Positions 6,329 through 6,607 of a stretch of 6,607 nt of DNA are shown piece after piece. A model generated the notes under the pieces. The model saw nothing but the letters and a program-made list of their open reading frames with translations, was not told where the DNA came from and did no database searches. The position numbers were made by a program, and so were the translations under genes. How positions within the stretch are numbered: position 1 is the stretch's first letter; each line of letters begins with the position of its first letter. This DNA comes from Gammaproteobacteria bacterium. GTDB lineage: Bacteria; Pseudomonadota; Gammaproteobacteria; Pseudomonadales; Pseudohongiellaceae. The stretch is from contig CANCGR010000151.1 in the NCBI GenBank assembly GCA_947377625.1, positions 1 to 6,607 of the forward strand, in the 5' to 3' direction.

Positions 6329-6607
6329 TTAGATAAGGCCCAATTCTTTATTCACAATTTCTGCACCTTTGGCCAGAGCAAACAGCTTGGCGCGGGCGGA
6401 TTCGCGGGGCAGATACTTCAATCCGCAGTCCGGGGCGGCAATAAGACGCTCAGGCGGGATGTATTTCAGGGCCTTGCGAATGCGGTCAGCGACAATTTCC
6501 GGGGTTTCAGGGGTTTCATCACCAAGGTTGATGACACCGACCATGATGGTCTTGTTGCCGAGGGCTTCGAGTGCAGCCTGCAGGTTAAGTGCCTGCGGTT
6601 GCGCCGC
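6329..6607 (-). CDS. Cobalamin-independent methionine synthase (MetE)-like protein, C-terminal fragment
   Basis: The frame is open from the right edge to a TAA at 6331-6329, giving the last 92 residues; the start lies outside the window. An internal ATG at 6544 is not the true start, since 21 in-frame codons precede it up to the edge. The sequence matches the end of the MetE catalytic domain: 'KTIMVGVINLGDETPET', then 'IRKALKYIPPERLIAAPDCGLKYLPRESARAKL'. The Cys in 'PDCGLK' corresponds to a zinc ligand of MetE (Cys726 in E. coli), which activates the homocysteine thiol for methyl transfer from a folate. Whether this is full-length MetE or a short stand-alone C-domain protein of the COG0620 type, which may use other methyl donors or acceptors, cannot be told from the fragment. 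'KYLPRESA' after the motif differs from the 'KTR' common in true MetE and slightly favours the short type. It lies upstream of the receptor on the same strand with a 198-base gap, so co-transcription is possible but not required. Confidence 0.8.
   Translation of the reverse strand, partial: AAQPQALNLQAALEALGNKTIMVGVINLGDETPETPEIVADRIRKALKYIPPERLIAAPDCGLKYLPRESARAKLFALAKGAEIVNKELGLI

Overview
The window looks like chromosome from a Gram-negative proteobacterium of moderate GC content. The clearest evidence is a complete TonB-dependent outer-membrane receptor with a signal peptide, plug and barrel ending in Phe. The receptor style (N-terminal 'EEIQITGSRI' segment, about 1060 residues) and the PcaR/PobR-like IclR regulator would suit an aerobic gammaproteobacterium, for example of the Cellvibrionales/Spongiibacteraceae type. 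That placement rests on general resemblance only and is tentative. No mobile element, CRISPR array, tRNA or rRNA is visible.

Layout, left to right. (1) 1-286, minus: N-terminal part of a small membrane protein that runs off the left edge. (2) 287-482: divergent intergenic region. (3) 483-1499, plus: a complete S-adenosylmethionine-dependent methyltransferase of the O-methyltransferase (PF00891-like) family. (4) 1535-1954, minus: a small DUF1801-type protein, convergent with the methyltransferase and with a good candidate promoter. (5) 2060-2878, plus: a complete IclR-family regulator. (6) 2888-2921: a strong bidirectional terminator shared by two convergent genes. (7) 2954-6130, minus: the TonB-dependent receptor, about half of the window. 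(8) 6131-6328: a hairpin-rich leader/intergenic region. (9) 6329-6607, minus: C-terminal end of a cobalamin-independent methionine synthase (MetE)-like protein that runs off the right edge.

How the genes may work together is inference. IclR proteins of the PcaR/PobR type usually control uptake and breakdown of small aromatic or related carbon sources, and receptors like this one import large or scarce substrates through the outer membrane. The window may therefore be the edge of a catabolic locus with its regulator and receptor. The methyltransferase and the MetE-like fragment are both methyl-transfer proteins, but nothing in the sequence ties them to one pathway. No substrate can be named.

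The most interesting non-coding signal is the receptor leader. In the minus-strand transcript, a C-rich segment about 90 bases upstream can pair with the whole Shine-Dalgarno sequence. Between the two lie hairpins, two of which exclude each other. A perfect 14-bp hairpin with a GAGA loop lies just upstream. Together they could form a cis-acting RNA switch or attenuator. No clearly new multi-gene system is visible.
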